This document shows positions 60,030 to 64,000 of a DNA stretch of 64,000 bases, piece by piece. Where the stretch lies: contig CAVWUM010000001.1 of the NCBI GenBank assembly GCA_963758205.1, positions 434,001 to 498,000 on the forward strand, in the 5' to 3' direction. Under the pieces are notes generated by a model. It worked only from the letters and a program-made list of their open reading frames with translations, searched no databases and had not been told where the DNA came from. Source of the DNA: Owenweeksia sp963758205. Lineage in GTDB: Bacteria; Bacteroidota; Bacteroidia; Flavobacteriales; Schleiferiaceae. The position numbers and the translations under genes are program-made. Position 1 is the first letter of the stretch. The number at the start of each line of letters is the position of its first letter.

Positions 60030-62435
60030 ATGAAAAACTTCATAATGGTTATTCTCTGCATGATTATCGGGTATGCCACGCAGGCCCAGACTATCACTGT
60101 AAGAGATCAGGCAGACTTTCACCCTATTGATGGAGTGATGCTGGCTGACAACCAAAATCACCTGGCCTTTACCAATGCCAAAGGGCAGGTGAATATTTCA
60201 AAATTCAATAATTCACAAACGATAACTTTTACAGCAATGGGCTACAGTAGTGTATCCCTAACCCTGGCCCAACTCATGGATGGCGATGGCGTGGTACTGC
60301 TAAAACAGGATCAGCTTTCGCTGGATGAGGTAGTAATTTCGGCCAACCGATGGGAGCAGAACAAAGCTGAGGTGCCGAATAAAATTGTTTCGGTAAGTAA
60401 AAAGGATATCGTTTTACAAAACCCCCAAACATCGGCTGATTTGCTTGGGTTTTCAAACCAGGTGTTTATTCAAAAAAGCCAGTTGGGCGGTGGCAGCCCC
60501 ATGATAAGGGGATTCTCAACCAACCGTCTGCTGATTACCGTTGACGGTGTGCGGATGAACACGGCTATATTTCGTGGGGGAAACCTTCAAAATGTAATCT
60601 CCATTGATCCACTGGCCGTGGAAAGCTCCGAGGTGATTTTCGGCCCCGGCTCTGTTATATACGGTAGTGATGCCATAGGTGGGGTAATGAGTTTTTACAC
60701 ATTAGAGCCAACCCTCTCCACATCAGATGAGCCATCGGTTACCGGTAGTGCGCTTACACGATACTCATCCGCCAATAGCGAAAGGACGGGCCACTTTGAT
60801 ATAAACCTGGGGTTTAAAAAGTGGGCATCCGTAACCAGCTTCAGTTATTCTGATTTTGGTGATTTACGGATGGGTTCCAACGGGCCGGACGATTACCTGG
60901 TGCCGGTGTATGTATCCCGTGCGGATTCAACCGATATTGTAGTGGATAACCCGGATCCCCAGGTGCAAACCCCCACAGGTTATGACCAGATTAACCTGAT
61001 GCAGAAAATTCGGTTTAAACCCAATGATAACTGGGATTTTACCTATGGATTTCATTACAGCACCACTACGGATTATGCACGTTTTGACCGCCATCGCAGA
61101 ACGCGAAACGGCCACCCACGCTACGGTGCGTGGTATTATGGTCCCCAGGTTTGGATGATGAATAGCCTTCAGGTTGAAAACAGTTCATCAAATGCTATTT
61201 GCGATAATGTGAGCCTCAATGTAGCGTACCAGCAGTTTGAAGAAAGTCGCCATAGCCGCAATTTTGGTAGCACAGCACTGGAATCTAATACAGAAAAGGT
61301 AGATGCCTACTCCATAAACCTTGATTTTGAAAAAGGCGATGAGGACCCGCATCGCATTTTCTATGGTTTTGAGGCCGTGCTGAATGAGGTGCAATCAACC
61401 GGTGTTGAAACTGACATCTACACTAAGGAAACCTCACCTTTGGCTCCCCGTTACCCGGATGGTTCCAGCTGGAGCTCGTATGCCGCATACCTGAGTTATG
61501 AATATGTACCCAGCGAAAAATGGGCGGTGCAGGCCGGTGCGCGTTATAATGCTTTTGCCATTTCAGCAAGCTTTGATGACCCTGCCTACACTTATCCCTT
61601 TAAGGATGCTAACCTGAACTCGGGTGCCCTTACGGGGAGTTTGGGTACGGTGTATAGCCCGGGAAACAGCCTTAAAATAAGGGCCAATGTTTCTACAGGT
61701 TTCAGGGCGCCCAATATTGACGATGTAGGTAAGCTCTTTGAGTCAGTGGAAGCTGCGGTGGTGATCCCGAATCCGGATCTAAAAGCTGAATACGCGTATA
61801 ATGCTGAGGTGGGTATTGCCAAGGTGTTTAACCGCGTACTCAAAGTGGACGCTACGGCCTATTATACCATTTTGCAGGATGCACAGGTGCGCAGGCCGTT
61901 TTCAATAAATGGCCAGGATAGTATTGATTACAATGGGGAGAGGAGCCAGGTGCTGGCTATTCAAAATGCCTCAGAGGCACGGGTGTATGGTGTGCAGCTT
62001 GGTGTGGAGATTAACCTCCCTGCTGGTTTTGCGCTGGAGTCGGTGTATAACTTTCAGCGAGGTGAGGAGGAGCTTGATGATGGCAGCACCGCACCGTTAC
62101 GCCATGCAGCTCCGGGTTTCGGCACCACACACCTTACCTTTACGCAAAGCCGCGTAAGGCTCGATCTTTATGCCAATTATAATGAGGAAGTGGCCTATGA
62201 TGACCTGGCTCCATCAGAGCAGGAAAAAACGGAGATTTATGCCGCTGATGCCAATGGCAATCCTTATTCTCCAGCATGGTATACCCTTAACTTTAAGGGT
62301 AGTTACCAGGTAAATTCGCACTTCCAGGTTACGGCCGGTTTAGAGAATATTACCGATCAGCGCTATTTGCCCTATTCCTCTGGGGTGGTGGCTGGCGGAC
62401 GTAATTTTATATTGGGTGTGAGGGCTAATTTTTAA
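60030..62435 (+). CDS. TonB-dependent receptor, haemoglobin/transferrin type
   Basis: An 801-residue receptor: signal peptide (ATQA-QT), carboxypeptidase-like regulatory domain (~20-95), plug with 'MIRGFSTNRLLITVDGVRMNTAIFRGGNLQN' and 'SSEVIFGPGSVIYGSDAIGGVM', and a barrel ending GVRANF. The plug wording matches the haemoglobin/haem/transferrin receptor group (HmuR-like), so import of haem or an iron complex is likely; the exact ligand is unknown. It ends in a strong bidirectional terminator. Confidence 0.9.
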   Translation: MKNFIMVILCMIIGYATQAQTITVRDQADFHPIDGVMLADNQNHLAFTNAKGQVNISKFNNSQTITFTAMGYSSVSLTLAQLMDGDGVVLLKQDQLSLDEVVISANRWEQNKAEVPNKIVSVSKKDIVLQNPQTSADLLGFSNQVFIQKSQLGGGSPMIRGFSTNRLLITVDGVRMNTAIFRGGNLQNVISIDPLAVESSEVIFGPGSVIYGSDAIGGVMSFYTLEPTLSTSDEPSVTGSALTRYSSANSERTGHFDINLGFKKWASVTSFSYSDFGDLRMGSNGPDDYLVPVYVSRADSTDIVVDNPDPQVQTPTGYDQINLMQKIRFKPNDNWDFTYGFHYSTTTDYARFDRHRRTRNGHPRYGAWYYGPQVWMMNSLQVENSSSNAICDNVSLNVAYQQFEESRHSRNFGSTALESNTEKVDAYSINLDFEKGDEDPHRIFYGFEAVLNEVQSTGVETDIYTKETSPLAPRYPDGSSWSSYAAYLSYEYVPSEKWAVQAGARYNAFAISASFDDPAYTYPFKDANLNSGALTGSLGTVYSPGNSLKIRANVSTGFRAPNIDDVGKLFESVEAAVVIPNPDLKAEYAYNAEVGIAKVFNRVLKVDATAYYTILQDAQVRRPFSINGQDSIDYNGERSQVLAIQNASEARVYGVQLGVEINLPAGFALESVYNFQRGEEELDDGSTAPLRHAAPGFGTTHLTFTQSRVRLDLYANYNEEVAYDDLAPSEQEKTEIYAADANGNPYSPAWYTLNFKGSYQVNSHFQVTAGLENITDQRYLPYSSGVVAGGRNFILGVRANF

Positions 62436-62457
62436 ATCACGGTTTTATATCTAAGTA

Positions 62458-62493
62458 AAAGGGGCTTAGCTACAATTGTTGCTAAGCCCCTTT
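62458..62493. terminator. bidirectional terminator
   Basis: AAAGGGGCTTAGC-TACAATTGTT-GCTAAGCCCCTTT, a perfect 13-bp stem between the receptor gene and the convergent DoxX gene. Confidence 0.9.
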
Positions 62494-62520
62494 CGGTTTA
62501 GGTTGGTTGTGTGATTAATA

Positions 62521-62943
62521 CTACTGATGCATCTTAAGATTATAATCTACAGAGTGCTTACCTGAGCCATATAGGGTGAAGAAGAGGCAAAGTACAAGTA
62601 CCAGCAGTGAGGCAAACAGGTTTCCGGTGTCCATTACACCAATAAAGTTTACCAGTACAGCGCCTATCAATACTGGTATTTGGGCAATGGCGGCCCAGCG
62701 CGTTAGCAATCCGAAAATAATTAGGATACCACCAATAAGGTGCGCAGGAGCCACATAGTGGATGAGGACCATAAAACCTCCAAAATCCTGAAGGGGAGCA
62801 GCCAGCTCTGCCAGCATAAGGCTACTTCCTAAAAACAATACTCCTTTAATAAGCAAAAAAATACCCAGGCCAACCCGTAAAAGGTCTAGTGGGTAATACG
62901 TATGGGCATTGGCCCATTTGTTTAGTGATTTTATTGTAGCCAT
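62521..62943 (-). CDS. DoxX family membrane protein
   Basis: A 140-residue protein with four predicted helices in the DoxX/DoxD pattern ('LLRVGLGIFLLIKGVLFLG', 'IHYVAPAHLIGGILIIFGLLTRW', 'AQIPVLIGAVLVNFIG', 'SLLVLVLCLFFTLYGSG'). The family has been linked to quinone or thiosulfate oxidation complexes and to redox homeostasis; the role here is open. I chose the ATG at 62943 (MATIKSL); the longer frame to 63129 overlaps the next gene. Confidence 0.87.
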   Translation of the reverse strand: MATIKSLNKWANAHTYYPLDLLRVGLGIFLLIKGVLFLGSSLMLAELAAPLQDFGGFMVLIHYVAPAHLIGGILIIFGLLTRWAAIAQIPVLIGAVLVNFIGVMDTGNLFASLLVLVLCLFFTLYGSGKHSVDYNLKMHQ

Positions 62944-63025
62944 ACCTAAGTGTTTTAGAATTAGGAATGTACGAAAAATCAAGGGCCTTGTCAAGCTGCG
63001 ATAAACAGCTGGCAGTAATGTAATT

Positions 63026-64000
63026 TTAGTTAATGGTGTAGATAATGGAAAGTTTGGCGGCCCAGTTTTCGTGCTCATTTGGCAACTGGTAGGGGCCGTA
63101 GCGGTAAAATGCTCCCATACCAAATCCAATATATCCCACCTTAAAGAAGTCGATATGAAGAATGTTGGAGATGATTAACCCGCTTTCGTAATAACCTTTT
63201 TCCAGGGTTTTTATGGGTAGATTGAGGTGGTACTCCGTATTGCTCATGGTACCAAAGCTCATAGCATGGTTTATGGAAATTTCGGGCTGAAACCAATTGG
63301 TACGGAAAAGCAGCGAGCCAAAGTTGTGGTTCAGAAACAGTGAAACATACTTATCAGCAAAAAACTCATTAAAACGCATGGTCTGAAAGGAGTTTTTATT
63401 TACGATGGAAATAGAAGGGTTGTAGGAAGTACGGTTGCTGAACAGCATTTGGTAGGGTAAGGCCTGATCCACATAACCGGCTTCAATACGGGTATCCAGA
63501 AAACCCCATCCCCTTAGGTATCTGTAAAGCCATGTGCCCGCTTCAATTTTATTGTAGTGATAATTTCCACCCAGCACATCCTGAAAGCCCTTGGCATATT
63601 TTACCATTACTACGGGATAATCGCTACCGGCCGAAATCTGGTGGCCGAAGTTGGAGGTAATCATCTCCTTATAGGCCCATCTCCACTCCAGGTTTGCTTC
63701 TGCAAAGTTGAAGTTACCCATGGGCACAGCATCAGCATCTCCGGTATTAAAGTATTTATAATCATTATTGGTAATGATGTCAAATTTGCGCATCCCTACT
63801 TCCAGAGTCATAAAGTTGGCAAGGCGTGTTTTATAGGTTAACGAAACCTCCCTTCTACGATCCATGTGTTGCGCCCACACCTCTGTCCAAAAGTTGGTGT
63901 TGTAATAGTAGGGGATGTTCACCACGCCCGGCTGTATCACATCATCGCTGTAGTCCAGGGTTATTTTATGGTCTTTTTTCCAGTTAAAAAAGTATTCGGC
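63026..64000 (-). CDS. DUF5686 family outer-membrane protein, 5' partial
   Basis: The C-terminal 325 residues of a large outer-membrane protein; the frame is open to the window edge. Sequence such as 'SNFGHQISAGSDYPVVMVKYAKGF', 'YRYLRGWGFLDTRIEAGYVDQALPY', 'FQTMRFNEFFADKYVSLFLNHNFG' and the last strand 'WAAKLSIIYTIN' fits the barrel of DUF5686/carboxypeptidase-regulatory-like proteins. The N-terminal regulatory domain would be beyond 64000. The function is unknown. Confidence 0.8.
   Translation of the reverse strand, partial: AEYFFNWKKDHKITLDYSDDVIQPGVVNIPYYYNTNFWTEVWAQHMDRRREVSLTYKTRLANFMTLEVGMRKFDIITNNDYKYFNTGDADAVPMGNFNFAEANLEWRWAYKEMITSNFGHQISAGSDYPVVMVKYAKGFQDVLGGNYHYNKIEAGTWLYRYLRGWGFLDTRIEAGYVDQALPYQMLFSNRTSYNPSISIVNKNSFQTMRFNEFFADKYVSLFLNHNFGSLLFRTNWFQPEISINHAMSFGTMSNTEYHLNLPIKTLEKGYYESGLIISNILHIDFFKVGYIGFGMGAFYRYGPYQLPNEHENWAAKLSIIYTIN

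Overview
The window comes from a member of the Bacteroidota, most likely a Flavobacteriia-like lineage. The evidence is the many TonB-dependent receptors with carboxypeptidase-like N-terminal domains, type IX secretion (T9SS) cargo and a PorV/PorQ-family protein, DUF4249/TonB and DUF5686 proteins, MbnP with diheme peroxidases, and promoter-like TAnnTTTG boxes. Genus cannot be set from the sequence alone. Gene order is mostly small, ordinary operons, interrupted by two accessory zones.

Layout. 1-7480: a TonB-receptor-like barrel (5' end outside the window), a 1356-residue T9SS-type secreted protein and a PorV/PorQ-family protein, closed by a terminator. 7502-18000: housekeeping genes (greA, a HIT hydrolase, ruvC, a GT2 glycosyltransferase, a YbdG-like MscS channel), a DUF4249/TonB-receptor pair whose receptor is frameshifted, a tail-specific protease and an oligopeptide-type ABC permease. 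18162-20685: a TPR lipoprotein, a 64-residue protein bracketed by direct repeats, a membrane protein and a DUF1456 protein. 20800-22440: a REP-associated (IS200-like) transposase inside a field of six composite palindromic elements arranged as three inverted pairs. 22560-29250: aat, an AtoE-like transporter, an SSB-like DUF3127 protein, a flavin reductase, tRNA-Leu(UAG) followed by 115-bp tandem repeats of its own tail and terminator, wrbA, a permease and a PepSY-like protein. 29351-33758: a lipoprotein acetolactate decarboxylase homologue and a histidine-rich TonB system.

34390-41830 is the most unusual region. Four compact minus-strand genes are separated by long palindromic sites with the architecture of integron attC sites (inverse core ending AAC, unpaired spacer, long arms, core starting GTT). 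No integrase gene is visible, so this is a cassette cluster lacking an integrase (CALIN). Two of the three well-formed attC-like sites are each split by a 1,888-bp plus-strand group II intron. The two introns differ at only two visible bases. Each sits at TTGT/T of the inverse core, opposite to the cassettes, which is the signature of group IIC-attC introns. One cassette is a DUF262/DUF1524 (GmrSD-type) putative defence nuclease.

42001-45116 is an MbnP plus two MbnH/MauG-type diheme peroxidase operon; both peroxidase genes carry several small indels. Then follow dps, a dGTPase, a thiol peroxidase, a DUF6438 protein and pyruvate carboxylase. 52831-57446 has a sulfur flavour: a persulfide-dioxygenase-like metallohydrolase fused to two rhodanese domains, a cysteine-dioxygenase-like protein with one iron ligand replaced by Tyr, and a stand-alone rhodanese, with a ParE-type toxin-antitoxin pair between them. 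57450-64000: small lipoproteins, a second PepSY-like protein, an MtfA-family peptidase, a haem/haemoglobin-type TonB receptor, a DoxX protein and the 3' part of a DUF5686 outer-membrane protein.
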